A stretch of DNA of 58,613 nt from CAYLQA01 sp964385695 (GTDB lineage Bacteria > Desulfobacterota > Desulfobulbia > Desulfobulbales > Desulfurivibrionaceae), in assembly GCA_964385695.1 (NCBI GenBank), contig CAYLQA010000018.1, positions 1 to 58,613 of the forward strand, given 5' to 3'. Position 1 is the stretch's first letter. Every line of letters begins with the position of its first letter. Made by a program: the position numbers and the translations under genes. The notes beneath the pieces were generated by a model. That model was not told the DNA's origin and searched no databases. It worked only from the letters and a program-made list of their open reading frames with translations. Shown in pieces: positions 26,097 to 34,757 of this stretch.

Positions 26097-26810
26097 TCAG
26101 ATGCTCACCCCGGGGATGGCAAGGCCGATGAGGTAGGAGATGGCAAAGGCGAAGATACCGACCCCCAGCATCTCAAATCCCGACTTGAGCCAGTTGACCC
26201 CGGTGACGAATTTTTTCATGGCCCCGGCCGTAAAGAGGCCGAATACCGTAACGCCGGTGGCGATGGAGAAGGTGGTCTGCGGGGCCAAACCTAAGGGCGC
26301 GGCAACAAGGTAGGGCAGGGTGGGGAAGGCGGCGCCTGCGATAAAGGCGAAGAAGATGATCGTTGAGGACTTAAGCTCGCTCTCCTCCTCCACCCCGGCC
26401 ACACCCAGTTCGGCCATGACCATCTCATTGGTCCAGACCTCCTTGTTTTCAGCCAGTTTGCTCACAACCTTTTCCAGCAATTCGCCTTCAAAGCCTTTAC
26501 GCTTATAGACCAGGCGCAGTTCTTCTTTCTCCACCTGGGGGCAGAGCTCGATTTCCAGTTTTTCCTGTTCGATCTCATGGCGGTAGAAATCCTTTTCGCT
26601 CTTACTGCTCACATACTCTCCGGCCGCCATACTCAAGGCCCCGGCTACAGAGGCGGCCAGCAGGGTGATGAGGATGGTCTCAGGGCTCTGGCCCGCGCCT
26701 GCCACACCGGCGAGCAGGGCAAAGATGGAGACGACTCCGTCGTTGAGACCAAAGGTCGCTTGGCGGATCAGCTCGCCTCCTTCCAAATGAAATTTCTCTT
26801 CAAAGGCCAT
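26097..26810 (-). CDS. VIT/CCC1-family iron or manganese transporter
   Basis: 237-residue membrane protein of the vacuolar iron transporter family, H+-coupled Fe2+/Mn2+ export in plants, fungi and bacteria. Five transmembrane segments are expected. The first bears 'GLNDGVVSIFALLAGVAGA' with the family's conserved Asp, and 'AAGEYVSSKSEKDFY' has the conserved glutamate and lysine. The cytoplasmic metal-binding domain follows TM2 and is rich in Glu ('IEQEKLEIELCPQVEKEEL'). Its start codon overlaps the rubrerythrin stop (TAATG), so the two are coupled. Confidence 0.93.
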   Translation of the reverse strand: MAFEEKFHLEGGELIRQATFGLNDGVVSIFALLAGVAGAGQSPETILITLLAASVAGALSMAAGEYVSSKSEKDFYRHEIEQEKLEIELCPQVEKEELRLVYKRKGFEGELLEKVVSKLAENKEVWTNEMVMAELGVAGVEEESELKSSTIIFFAFIAGAAFPTLPYLVAAPLGLAPQTTFSIATGVTVFGLFTAGAMKKFVTGVNWLKSGFEMLGVGIFAFAISYLIGLAIPGVSI

Positions 26811-27391
26811 TAGCGCGGCACCTTATTGTAAAAATGGGCATCATGCCCGCAGATAGGGCAGATGGATTCGGGCTTAATTTCCGAGTAAACGATATTGCCG
26901 CAGACTCCGCAGAGGTAAAAATGCTCCTCATCCAAATCCTTACCCTGGGCCATGCTTTTTTGCGCCTGCTGCAAAAGAGAGAGATGAACCTTTTCCGCCT
27001 CAAGAGCCCAGCTCAAAGAGAGGATGGCTACCTTGGCCTCAAACTCCGTGCCGTGCTCCTTTTTGATCTGCTTGATAAAAGAGGGATACATGGAGTTGAC
27101 CTCTTCGGCTTCACCGGCAATGGCGGTTGCGATGTTGTCCGTCACGCTGCCGATGTCCAGGGTTTCGGGTATGTCGATGTATGGGGTCTGGCCGTTATTT
27201 TTAATCAGGGCTCGTTTGTGATTGGCAATATGAACGGCCTCGGCTCGGGCCAGGCCGGAAAAGAGGCGGGCAATACCGCTCAAACCCTCCTTGGCCGCAT
27301 GGTGGGCAAAGGCCTCGTAAAGTTTTTCGGCAAAGGATTCGCCTTTAATTGCCTCGGAAAGAAGTTCGGCTACTAGTTCCATCTTTTTCAT
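26810..27391 (-). CDS. Rubrerythrin
   Basis: 193-residue non-haem di-iron peroxidase that protects anaerobes from H2O2. The N-terminal ferritin-like four-helix domain has the ligands in 'IKGESFAEKLYEAFAHHA' and 'ARAEAVHIANHKRAL', with a second pair near 'GEAEEVNSMYP' and 'EAEKVHLSLLQQA'. The C-terminal rubredoxin-like domain has 'CGVCG' and 'CPICGHDAHFY'. Four-nucleotide overlap (TAATG) with the downstream VIT gene. Together they have the ferritin-like plus VIT content of MbfA. Electron donor is not visible locally. Confidence 0.95.
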   Translation of the reverse strand: MKKMELVAELLSEAIKGESFAEKLYEAFAHHAAKEGLSGIARLFSGLARAEAVHIANHKRALIKNNGQTPYIDIPETLDIGSVTDNIATAIAGEAEEVNSMYPSFIKQIKKEHGTEFEAKVAILSLSWALEAEKVHLSLLQQAQKSMAQGKDLDEEHFYLCGVCGNIVYSEIKPESICPICGHDAHFYNKVPR

Positions 27392-27422
27392 TTCTTTTAT
27401 TGATCCGTTGTCTGAAAAATAA

Positions 27423-27452
27423 AGAGGCGACGGCCTTTATGCCATCGCCTCT
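27423..27452 (-). terminator. Terminator after the diguanylate cyclase gene
   Basis: On the minus strand AGAGGCGA pairs with TCGCCTCT through an inner GGC/GCC, followed by TTATTTTTC. Confidence 0.8.
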
Positions 27453-27495
27453 CTGTGCATAACAAATCCATTTTTTCCTGACAAGCAGGCCTGAG

Positions 27496-29427
27496 TTAAT
27501 AGGTATCCTGATCCCACATTTCCGGGGTAAAACCGACCACCATATTCCTGCCCGCATGCTTGGCCTGGTACAGGGCCACATCCGCATACTTGAGCGCTTC
27601 CCAGAATCCTTCGGAGTCATCCGGGAACATGGAGTAGCCGATGCTGATCGTTTTCTTCAGGTTGCCACCAGCAAAGCTGAAGGTGCTGTCTTCCACTGTG
27701 AGGCGAATACGTTCGCCAAGTTCTGCCGTGGCCTCACGGTCTTCAATATCGTTAAGGATAATGAGAAATTCTTCTCCGCCAAAGCGGATGACCATATCTG
27801 CCTGGCGTACACAGTCGCTTAAAATTTCGGCGGTTTTGATAAGCACCTCATCGCCTGCCTCGTGGCCGTAGCTGTCGTTGACCTCTTTAAAGAAGTCCAT
27901 GTCGCACATCATGATGCCGATTGTGGAGCGCCGGCGCATGGTGGAGGCGATGAGGGTATCCACATAGGTCTCCAGGAAGCGGCGGTTATAGAGTCCGGTC
28001 ATTGGATCTTTGAGCGTTGTTTCCTGGAGAGCTGCGGCAAAGCGTTTGGCTTCGATAACCGGGGTGGCCTCCTTGATATACCGCTTGGCCCGTTTGACCT
28101 TGGTAGAAAAGTCGTTGAGCTCATCCTGGCTGGCATCCTTGCTGATGAGGAACTGGACGATCCCGATCACTGCGCCGCCCGCAATCATGGGAATGCAGTG
28201 ATGCTCCATGGTGGCGCCATGGGGGAAGACCTTGCAGATTTCGGGAAATTCTATGGAAGAGATGGGGTGGCCGGTGCGCTTGGCCCGGCAGAGATTGCAG
28301 TTATCCAGGATTTTCTCGTCACAGATTTTATTATGATCCGAGGCAAAGGCAAGGTTCATGGTGTGCTTGGTGCCGGTGACCTCATAGATAAAGAGGGGGT
28401 CGAGCCAGTAGCGCTCGTGCAACAGGGTGGCGAGCCGTTTCTGGACATCGATGGTGCTCTCTTCTTCTTCAATGACGTTTTTAAAGGAGTTGAGGGCATA
28501 GATATTTTCCACCAGGATGTTGAGCTGCTTGGCAAGCTGGCCCACCTCGTCGTGGGTCTTGATGCACATGGCCTGGGCAAGGTCGCCTTCCCCTTTAGCG
28601 ATTCCCTTAATGTTCTCCAAGATGGTCTTCAGCGGCGAGACAATGAGTAGAATGTAAAGAAAGGTGCCGACAACGAGGACAATGGCGGTGATGAAGCTGG
28701 TCAGTAACCCGTTGCGAAAGGATCTGTCGATGATGCCGCCGGTTTCTTCAATGGAGGTGTTGTAGCTTGAGGTGACAAAGAGGGCGAAATCCGTCAACTC
28801 ATCGTAAAGGTCGTCCAGGGTATCGGTTACCTCGTCAATGGCTTCGGGGTGGGGCCGGACATCGGCCGCGTTGCCGGTGCCGGTAAAGTATTCAAAGTTG
28901 GTCTGCACCTCGGCGATGATCTCCAAGACCTCATCGACAAGTGTTGCCAAGGGAGAGCCTTTCGGGGCCGGAGAGACGGGAAAGGCATCCAGGGTCTCTT
29001 GGGAAATGCGGGTGATATCCTGGATGGTGCCGCCCAGCTTAAGGGTGGTGAACATGCGCTCGATGTTGTCGAGCCGTTGGCTGTTTGCAAGGATATTGTT
29101 GCTCAAGTCAATACTGGTGGCATTTTCCTGCGGGTTGATGATGTTCAAGAGGGAGATCTTAAAGCCGTTGAGTTGCCTGAGGGCAAATTGACTTACCTTG
29201 TACTGCGGGACAGCCAGGGTTTGGATCTCGTCGACCCGGGTGTTAACCTTGCTGATGGCCCAGGTGTGCATCGAAGAAAGCAGCATGAGGCCGAAGAGAG
29301 AAACCGTCAGCATGCCGAGGAGCTTGCCGGTGATGCTGGTGTCGAGACATTTTCGAAAGAGGGGTACCTGAAAGAGTGCTTCTACCGCCTTCGAGCACTC
29401 TGGCTGCTGAGGTTTGCTATCGGCCAT
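27496..29427 (-). CDS. Membrane diguanylate cyclase (HAMP-GAF-like-GGDEF)
   Basis: About 643 residues from the ATG at 29427. A transmembrane helix near 35-55, a periplasmic helical sensor region, a second membrane helix and a HAMP domain precede a GAF-like domain with cysteines in 'CDEKILDNCNLCRAKRTG' and 'MEHHCIPM'. The C-terminal GGDEF domain has the active-site 'RFGGEEF' near residue 550 and an inhibitory I-site RQAD five residues before it, so it should make c-di-GMP with product inhibition. An upstream in-frame extension (to 29532) looks non-coding. GGGATG is a weak RBS. The ligand of the GAF-like domain is unknown. Confidence 0.9.
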   Translation of the reverse strand: MADSKPQQPECSKAVEALFQVPLFRKCLDTSITGKLLGMLTVSLFGLMLLSSMHTWAISKVNTRVDEIQTLAVPQYKVSQFALRQLNGFKISLLNIINPQENATSIDLSNNILANSQRLDNIERMFTTLKLGGTIQDITRISQETLDAFPVSPAPKGSPLATLVDEVLEIIAEVQTNFEYFTGTGNAADVRPHPEAIDEVTDTLDDLYDELTDFALFVTSSYNTSIEETGGIIDRSFRNGLLTSFITAIVLVVGTFLYILLIVSPLKTILENIKGIAKGEGDLAQAMCIKTHDEVGQLAKQLNILVENIYALNSFKNVIEEEESTIDVQKRLATLLHERYWLDPLFIYEVTGTKHTMNLAFASDHNKICDEKILDNCNLCRAKRTGHPISSIEFPEICKVFPHGATMEHHCIPMIAGGAVIGIVQFLISKDASQDELNDFSTKVKRAKRYIKEATPVIEAKRFAAALQETTLKDPMTGLYNRRFLETYVDTLIASTMRRRSTIGIMMCDMDFFKEVNDSYGHEAGDEVLIKTAEILSDCVRQADMVIRFGGEEFLIILNDIEDREATAELGERIRLTVEDSTFSFAGGNLKKTISIGYSMFPDDSEGFWEALKYADVALYQAKHAGRNMVVGFTPEMWDQDTY

Positions 29428-29604
29428 AATCACATCCCGGTCATCTGTTTGCACTTTTTCCTTACGATTCCTAGATGTTATATAATGATGCGCCTTGAGG
29501 TGGCAAGTAGAAATACACAGATATTCTGCCAAGCGCAGCAGACAAAAAGGCGGTCATCCCCCATGACTTGGGCGGCAGAGAGACGGGAAGAACGGAGCAA
29601 ATTT

Positions 29605-30315
29605 TTAGCGGGGAAAGGCACCGTTATTGATGTCGATGCAGGTGCCGTTGATGTATTCCGGGCAATGGGTGGCCAGCCAGTACATGGGCTCTGCCACCTC
29701 TTCGGGCAGGGCAAAGCGGCCGGTGTAGACCGCCTCTTTGATCGCCTTTTTGCGCGCCTGGGGGATCACGGCAAGCATGTCGGTTTCCACCGGTCCTGCG
29801 GCCACAGCATTGATGACGATACCCTGACTGCCTAAAATTTTGGCAAAGCTCTTGGTCATGTTGATCATGCCCGCCTTGCTGATCCCGTACCAGATATCCG
29901 GGTGGCCGATCTCCCCGGCAATGGAGGCATTGTTGACGATGCGGCCGAAGTTTTGCGCAATCATGCCCGGCGCCACCTCGCGGATCAGGGCAACCGGGGC
30001 CTCGATATTAAGCCGCATGATCCCTTCTTTTTTTTCTTCCGGGTATGCATCATAGGGCAGGGCATGCATGATTCCGGCATTGTTGATCAAAATGTCCACC
30101 TGGCCGATGGACTTGACCAGCTCCGGGATGGCTGCGATTTCACTCAGATCAAAAGGAATGCAGTCAACGCGTTCGTCCTCTGCCAAGGCAAAGTCGGAAA
30201 AGTCACGGGCTACTACCACGAGACGATAGCCTGCCCCGGCCAAAAACTTCCGGCACAACGCAAGGCCGATGCCCTTGTTGCCGCCGGTGATGAGAACGGT
30301 TTTTTCTTTTTCCAT
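29605..30315 (-). CDS. Short-chain dehydrogenase/reductase
   Basis: 236-residue classical SDR. Dinucleotide-binding motif 'VLITGGNKGIGLAL' near the N-terminus, 'NNAGI' in the middle, catalytic serine in 'NNASIAG', and 'YGISKAG' with Tyr and Lys. The substrate cannot be read from sequence; FabG-like ketoacyl or sugar reductases look the same. I place the start at the ATG 30315; an upstream TTG at 30327 gives four extra residues. It lies 17 bases after the AsmA-like gene on the same strand and may be co-transcribed with it. Confidence 0.88.
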   Translation of the reverse strand: MEKEKTVLITGGNKGIGLALCRKFLAGAGYRLVVVARDFSDFALAEDERVDCIPFDLSEIAAIPELVKSIGQVDILINNAGIMHALPYDAYPEEKKEGIMRLNIEAPVALIREVAPGMIAQNFGRIVNNASIAGEIGHPDIWYGISKAGMINMTKSFAKILGSQGIVINAVAAGPVETDMLAVIPQARKKAIKEAVYTGRFALPEEVAEPMYWLATHCPEYINGTCIDINNGAFPR

Positions 30316-30331
30316 TTTTTTACTCAAAAGT

Positions 30332-31069
30332 TTAATTGCCGAACAGCCCCTTGATGCCCTCGATACCCTTTTGCGCTCCTTCCGTGATGGCGCCGCCCAC
30401 CTCTTTTACCCCGGAGCCGATACTGCCCAGCCCAGCCTGCACGGCCGGAAGAACAGCCTTGTTGACGGCCAAGAGGATTTCCTGGGCCGCATCCGCCATG
30501 GTGGCATCCTTGTTTTTACCGATGTCTTTGAGCTCAATGGGCGGCAGGGCCACGCTTAGTTTATTGCCTTGGAGCAGGGAACTGCTCACGCTGATAGTGC
30601 CCTTTTCAATGCGCACATAATCGATCAAGACCTTTTTGCCCGGGGCGGAATCAGCCTTATTTTTGCCTTTGCCGGCAAGGGCCATGGCATTGGCCTGGAG
30701 TTGTTCTAAATTATTTTTGCCGACCAAGCCCTCATAGACCATATCCGGCTTTTTGATGACAATGCTTTTGATGTGAATTTTGCCGGTGGTTACAGAGGCC
30801 ACATCCATTTCCATCCGGATGGAGCCGAGCTTAAAGGCGTAATCGGTTTGAAAGCCTGCCGGGTTGCCGATGGTCAGCCCGGCCAGTTCTCCTGCACCGG
30901 AAGCGACATCGATATCAACACTGTTAAGAGAGACGTCGGCCTTCAGTATTTTCGGCCCGGCCGTCTCTATACCTTTTTTGATTACCGAATTGATATTGCC
31001 CAGTAAAAATATGCCTGCGACAACCAGCACCGCCACGATGAGGCTGCCAGCGATCAATATTTTTTTCAT
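30332..31069 (-). CDS. AsmA-like periplasmic protein, single N-terminal anchor
   Basis: 245 residues. One N-terminal membrane helix ('LIAGSLIVAVLVVAGIFLLG', residues 4-23) is followed by a beta-rich domain with strands such as 'SVDIDVASGAGELAGLTIGNP' in pieces, then a Gly/Ala-rich amphipathic tail ('GLGSIGSGVKEVGGAITEG'). This resembles the AsmA/DUF748 envelope proteins that contribute to lipid homeostasis. The assignment is by pattern only. Start ATG has a weak GGAACAT upstream. Confidence 0.65.
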   Translation of the reverse strand: MKKILIAGSLIVAVLVVAGIFLLGNINSVIKKGIETAGPKILKADVSLNSVDIDVASGAGELAGLTIGNPAGFQTDYAFKLGSIRMEMDVASVTTGKIHIKSIVIKKPDMVYEGLVGKNNLEQLQANAMALAGKGKNKADSAPGKKVLIDYVRIEKGTISVSSSLLQGNKLSVALPPIELKDIGKNKDATMADAAQEILLAVNKAVLPAVQAGLGSIGSGVKEVGGAITEGAQKGIEGIKGLFGN

Positions 31070-31162
31070 AATATGTTCCTACGCTGTTCCTGGAAAACGG
31101 GGGGAAGATCTGCCTTTTTCAGTATAGAGAAGCTTGCGAGGCCGGGCAAGGAGAGGTGAGGA

Positions 31163-31666
31163 TTATTTGTAAAGGTCCGGATAAAGTTTTTTCAGGCAGT
31201 CGGGGCAGACGCTGTGGGTGAAATCCGCACTGGTTTTTTCAGCGATAAAGCTCTCAACATGCTGCCAGGATTGCGGGTTTTTGGGGTCGCTTTCCGGGGT
31301 GCGCATTTTTTTGCAACTTGAGCAGATGGGCAACAGGCCGTGCAGGGTGCTTTTGATCTCATTGAGCATCTTGCTCTGCAGCCTGATCCCCACATAGACA
31401 AAGATAGCGCCAAAGAGAAAGACCGCACCGACAAAGAATTCGCCGATCAGGGAGATGTTGTAGAGAAAGGACATGGCCACGATCAGGTAGCCGGGCAGAA
31501 AAAAGCCCATCAGGCCACGGTGAAAGCGCAGGCCTTTTTCAACCGCGGCCCGATGCTGTTCTGGGATGAACGGGGTAAGGATCTGGAGGTTCCTTGCCTC
31601 AAGCATGCTGATGAGCATGATGATGGCACCCACCAGAATCATGAGAATACTTATGGCATGCTGCAT
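31163..31666 (-). CDS. Membrane protein with C-terminal four-cysteine domain, second copy
   Basis: 167 residues. Three to four transmembrane helices in the first 95 residues, then a C-terminal domain of the form LLPICSSCKKMR...W..VESFI...FTHSVCPDCL. The cysteine and histidine pattern is the same as in the protein encoded at 18601-19023. AAGGGG precedes the ATG. It sits alone between the AsmA-like and U32 genes. Function is unknown; I infer a metal-binding or thiol-redox sensor module anchored in the membrane. Confidence 0.75.
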   Translation of the reverse strand: MQHAISILMILVGAIIMLISMLEARNLQILTPFIPEQHRAAVEKGLRFHRGLMGFFLPGYLIVAMSFLYNISLIGEFFVGAVFLFGAIFVYVGIRLQSKMLNEIKSTLHGLLPICSSCKKMRTPESDPKNPQSWQHVESFIAEKTSADFTHSVCPDCLKKLYPDLYK

Positions 31667-31733
31667 AACACCCCTTTCACAAATAGCCTGATCAGCTAAA
31701 AATCAAGCGGGAATAGATAAACGTATATGTATT

Positions 31734-32978
31734 CTAGAGGGAGTTGCCGGCTTGATCCATCTTTTTTCTGAGCAGGCCGTTTTCCTGACAACCCGTTAGG
31801 GGCGGGGTTGTGGAGAGGGTGACCAGGCTGTTTGGGTTGGCCTGCTCAAGGGGCTCTCCTTTTTGATCATAAATTGCCGTGACCTCAAAGGAGGGGTTGT
31901 TCAATCCTTTGCCCAAATATTCGATATGCTCGCCCTTGGTCAGCGGGTTGCGCATCTCGATGAACGGATTTTCTTCGGCTTGGCGGACGATGCCCACAGG
32001 GGCGTAATCATAAATGATTTTGGGGCCCTCATAGAGCATGTCGCTGGTGTCGGGAGGCTGGTTGAAAAAGTTCTCCGTATAGCCGCGGGAGCCGATCTTT
32101 TTAAGTTCGGTAAAAAATTCGCTTGGCAGGGGCGGATTTGTCTCGGAAAGCCCGTGTGTGGCCCAGTGGTCCAGGGCGGCCCGGTAGAGGCGGGTGATGG
32201 CCCCTACATAATAGACGCTCTTCATGCGCCCCTCAAGCTTGAGGCTGTCCACTTTGGTTTGGATCAATTCCGGCAGGTGATCCAGCAGACAAAGATCTTT
32301 GGAGTTGAAGATATAGGTCCCCCGTTCATCCTCCTCTACCGGAAAGTGTTGGCCCGGACGTTTTTCCTCTTCCAGGCGATAACTGTAGCGGCAGGGGTGA
32401 GCGCAGTTGCCCTTGTTGGCGTCGCGTCCGGTGAGGTAGAGGCTGAGCATGCAGCGGCCCGAGTAAGAGATGCAGAGCGCTCCGTGGGTGAAGACCTCGA
32501 CCTCCACATCCGTTGCATTTTTTATGGCGGTGATCTCTTCAAGGGAGAGCTCTCGAGCAACATTGAGGCGTTTGACACCTTGTTCTCCCCAAAAACGCGC
32601 TGCGGCCAGGTTGGTGACATTGGCCTGGGTGCTGAGGTGAATGGGCATCTGCGGCACCACGCTCTTGGCCGTGGCAATGATGCCCGGATCCGAGATGATC
32701 AGCGCATCCACCCCGGCCTCTTGCAGGCTCGTAAGGTAGGGGGCAAGGCCGTCCAGATCCCGGTTGTGGGCAAAGATGTTCACCGTTGCATAGACCTGTA
32801 CGTCCCGGGCGTGGGCATATTCCACCCCTTCTGCCAACTCTTCTTCGGTAAAGTTGGTGGCGTGCGCCCGCAGGCTGAACTGTTTGCCGCCCAAATAGAC
32901 AGCATCGGCCCCATAGTGGATGGCGGTTTTCAGTTTTTCAAGGTTACCGGCCGGGGCCAGCAGTTCGGGAAGTTTCAT
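31734..32978 (-). CDS. U32-family protein (TrhP/RlhA-like)
   Basis: 414 residues with the U32 signature 'EVFTHGALCISYSGRCMLS' followed by 'GNCAHPCRY', giving the four conserved cysteines that bind a cluster or metal in this family. An N-terminal TIM-barrel-like start ('ELLAPAGNLEKLKTAI', 'GADAVYLGG') supports the call. In E. coli, TrhP makes hydroxyuridine in tRNA and RlhA hydroxylates 23S rRNA; the ancestral 'peptidase' label is doubtful. Which RNA is modified here is open. No clear Shine-Dalgarno site is visible. Confidence 0.9.
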   Translation of the reverse strand: MKLPELLAPAGNLEKLKTAIHYGADAVYLGGKQFSLRAHATNFTEEELAEGVEYAHARDVQVYATVNIFAHNRDLDGLAPYLTSLQEAGVDALIISDPGIIATAKSVVPQMPIHLSTQANVTNLAAARFWGEQGVKRLNVARELSLEEITAIKNATDVEVEVFTHGALCISYSGRCMLSLYLTGRDANKGNCAHPCRYSYRLEEEKRPGQHFPVEEDERGTYIFNSKDLCLLDHLPELIQTKVDSLKLEGRMKSVYYVGAITRLYRAALDHWATHGLSETNPPLPSEFFTELKKIGSRGYTENFFNQPPDTSDMLYEGPKIIYDYAPVGIVRQAEENPFIEMRNPLTKGEHIEYLGKGLNNPSFEVTAIYDQKGEPLEQANPNSLVTLSTTPPLTGCQENGLLRKKMDQAGNSL

Positions 32979-33003
32979 TTATGATGGTTCGTTTTACATA
33001 TTT

Positions 33004-33039
33004 CCCCTCCCCTGGAGGGAGGGGATTAAGGGGAGGGGG
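33004..33039. repeat. G/C-run inverted repeat, G-quadruplex capable
   Basis: CCCCTCCC (33004-33011) pairs with GGGAGGGG (33017-33024), followed by ATTAAGGGGAGGGGG. The plus strand carries four G-runs of three or more within about 25 bases. It lies between the convergently spaced U32 and PEPCK units. Confidence 0.55.
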
Positions 33040-33083
33040 ACTTTTATGGCGGCCACTATACAGCAAAACGACAAATGCCGCCA

Positions 33084-34757
33084 TCAACCATACAGATCCG
33101 GGTTGAGCAGTTTCTCGATGGCATGCCGGGCCTGAATCAGTGGGGCGATAAAGGCGTTGTCCATGTCATGCTCTATGTCGTGCTTATGGGTCAAAAAGGA
33201 GATTCTGTCCTGCAGTCTCTCTTTGAGAAAAGTGAGATACTCTGTGCTGCGCTTCGGTTTGTAAAGTTTGTCGTAGTCCGCGCCGAAAAGCTCCTGGCCG
33301 TTTTTCGGTATCTGTAGTCCGGCAAAGGCGCGCCAGTCGCTCCAGACGATGTTTTTGCGGATCAACTCGGTGACAATGGCCAAGGAGATTTCCTTGGGAA
33401 TGTCGACGAGGTTACCTGCAAAGCCAAAGGCGTGGGTGTTCATGATGTAGCACTCGCAGCCCATCTTAAAAAGCTTGTGAAACTGTTCGCAATCCTCGCT
33501 TAAGGGGTGGACGCGAAAGGGGTTGGCAAAGGGCTCGATGACCAGCTTTTCCAGTTCCTTGGCATCGACGTTTTCCACCCCCTTGGCCCGCATGGTGGAG
33601 AGCGAGGCGCCCATGGCCACGGCAAGAGCGTTGCCCTTCACCTTGCTGATAGGCGGCAGTCCCGTGTCTTTTTGTAGCCAGATGAGGATGCCGGGTTGTT
33701 TGCAAAAGTCGGCATGGACAAACATGTCCCGGCTTTTGATGCAGCGGCCGTTGTTGTTGCGGATGTCTTCGCACACGATGCGGCGCTCGCCCTTGGCCGT
33801 GGTAGTAACCCCCACATTCTGGGCCGAATAGAAATAGGGCAAAAGCGGGTCGTCAAAGGTCACGGCATCGGTTTTATCAAAGAGCGAAGGCTCCAAGGCA
33901 ATGGAGCAGTCCTTTTCAAGATCGATAAGAAAGGCGTCGTCATGGATCACGGTGACCTTTTCCTTGGCCTTGAGCAGGCCGCCATGGTCCAGGCTGTTGG
34001 TGATGGCGGATTTGCCCGAGCCGGACAGGCCGAAGACCGCCACGGGCGGGGCATTGCCGATGCTCTTGATGCCGCCATGGCAGGCCACCATATTGCGGCG
34101 GACGCCAATGGTCCAGGCCAGGGTCAGGGTGCCCTTTTTGCGTTCACCGAAATATCTCAGTCCCAGGATGGCGATACAGTTTTGCGCCTCATCGATGATC
34201 ACGCAGCCATCCGGAAAGTCGGGATGCGTCCAGGTCGGATCTGCAAAGGCAATGATATCCGGCTCGTCGATGGGCGTTGATTTTTCATACGCTTCGGACC
34301 ATGGCGGCATAAAGGGGAGAAAGTTCAGGCCCCAGTCCAGCATGTTCTTGGCATCCGTCTCCGGGCTGACGAGGTGGCATTTGACCATAAAGTCTTTATG
34401 CAGGCCGACAATGCCTTCAAGGTGAAGCCCGGGACGCAGGTTGAACTGAAAAACCGCCTCGCGCAGGATCTTCTGAAATCTTTCGCTCTCCTTTTGCTCA
34501 AACTGCCGAACAAGATTCCTGGCCCTTGCCGTACGGCCGACAATGCTGCCGTCGTTGGAGACCAGGAGCAATGCGTCTTTGGGCAGGCCGAACTGCTCGG
34601 GCTTATACATGGGGTCGCTGGTGGCGATGACCTCGGGCTGTTTCAGGGCCAAGTCGTAGAGTTGAGCCATGTCGGTGTTGCGTACCGAATTGGCATACAT
34701 GGCCGTTTCGATGATGGTGCGCCAGGGGGAGAGGGGGAGCTTGGCTGCAGTTGCCAT
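33084..34757 (-). CDS. pckA: ATP-dependent phosphoenolpyruvate carboxykinase family protein
   Basis: 557 residues, length of ATP-PEPCK (E. coli 540). P-loop 'GLSGSGKSAIT' near the middle, kinase-2-like 'VIHDDAF', and the C-terminal 'GLPPISKVKGNALAVA' which resembles the canonical VLPPVSKL. The enzyme interconverts oxaloacetate and PEP at the entry to gluconeogenesis. Differences from E. coli: GSGKSA replaces GTGKTT, and a longer insertion with 'CIKSRDMFVHADFCKQPG' appears before the VLPP region. It may be a divergent subfamily. GAGGTG lies six bases before the ATG. Confidence 0.85.
   Translation of the reverse strand: MATAAKLPLSPWRTIIETAMYANSVRNTDMAQLYDLALKQPEVIATSDPMYKPEQFGLPKDALLLVSNDGSIVGRTARARNLVRQFEQKESERFQKILREAVFQFNLRPGLHLEGIVGLHKDFMVKCHLVSPETDAKNMLDWGLNFLPFMPPWSEAYEKSTPIDEPDIIAFADPTWTHPDFPDGCVIIDEAQNCIAILGLRYFGERKKGTLTLAWTIGVRRNMVACHGGIKSIGNAPPVAVFGLSGSGKSAITNSLDHGGLLKAKEKVTVIHDDAFLIDLEKDCSIALEPSLFDKTDAVTFDDPLLPYFYSAQNVGVTTTAKGERRIVCEDIRNNNGRCIKSRDMFVHADFCKQPGILIWLQKDTGLPPISKVKGNALAVAMGASLSTMRAKGVENVDAKELEKLVIEPFANPFRVHPLSEDCEQFHKLFKMGCECYIMNTHAFGFAGNLVDIPKEISLAIVTELIRKNIVWSDWRAFAGLQIPKNGQELFGADYDKLYKPKRSTEYLTFLKERLQDRISFLTHKHDIEHDMDNAFIAPLIQARHAIEKLLNPDLYG

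Noticed and set aside
29428..29532. N-terminal extension of 35 residues on the diguanylate cyclase
   Set aside because: The sequence is Cys/His/Lys-rich and unlike a signal anchor, and the ATG at 29427 gives a normal start to the membrane protein.
31734..32978. U32 gene called a peptidase
   Set aside because: The family name is historical; characterised members such as TrhP and RlhA are RNA hydroxylation enzymes, so I did not claim proteolysis.
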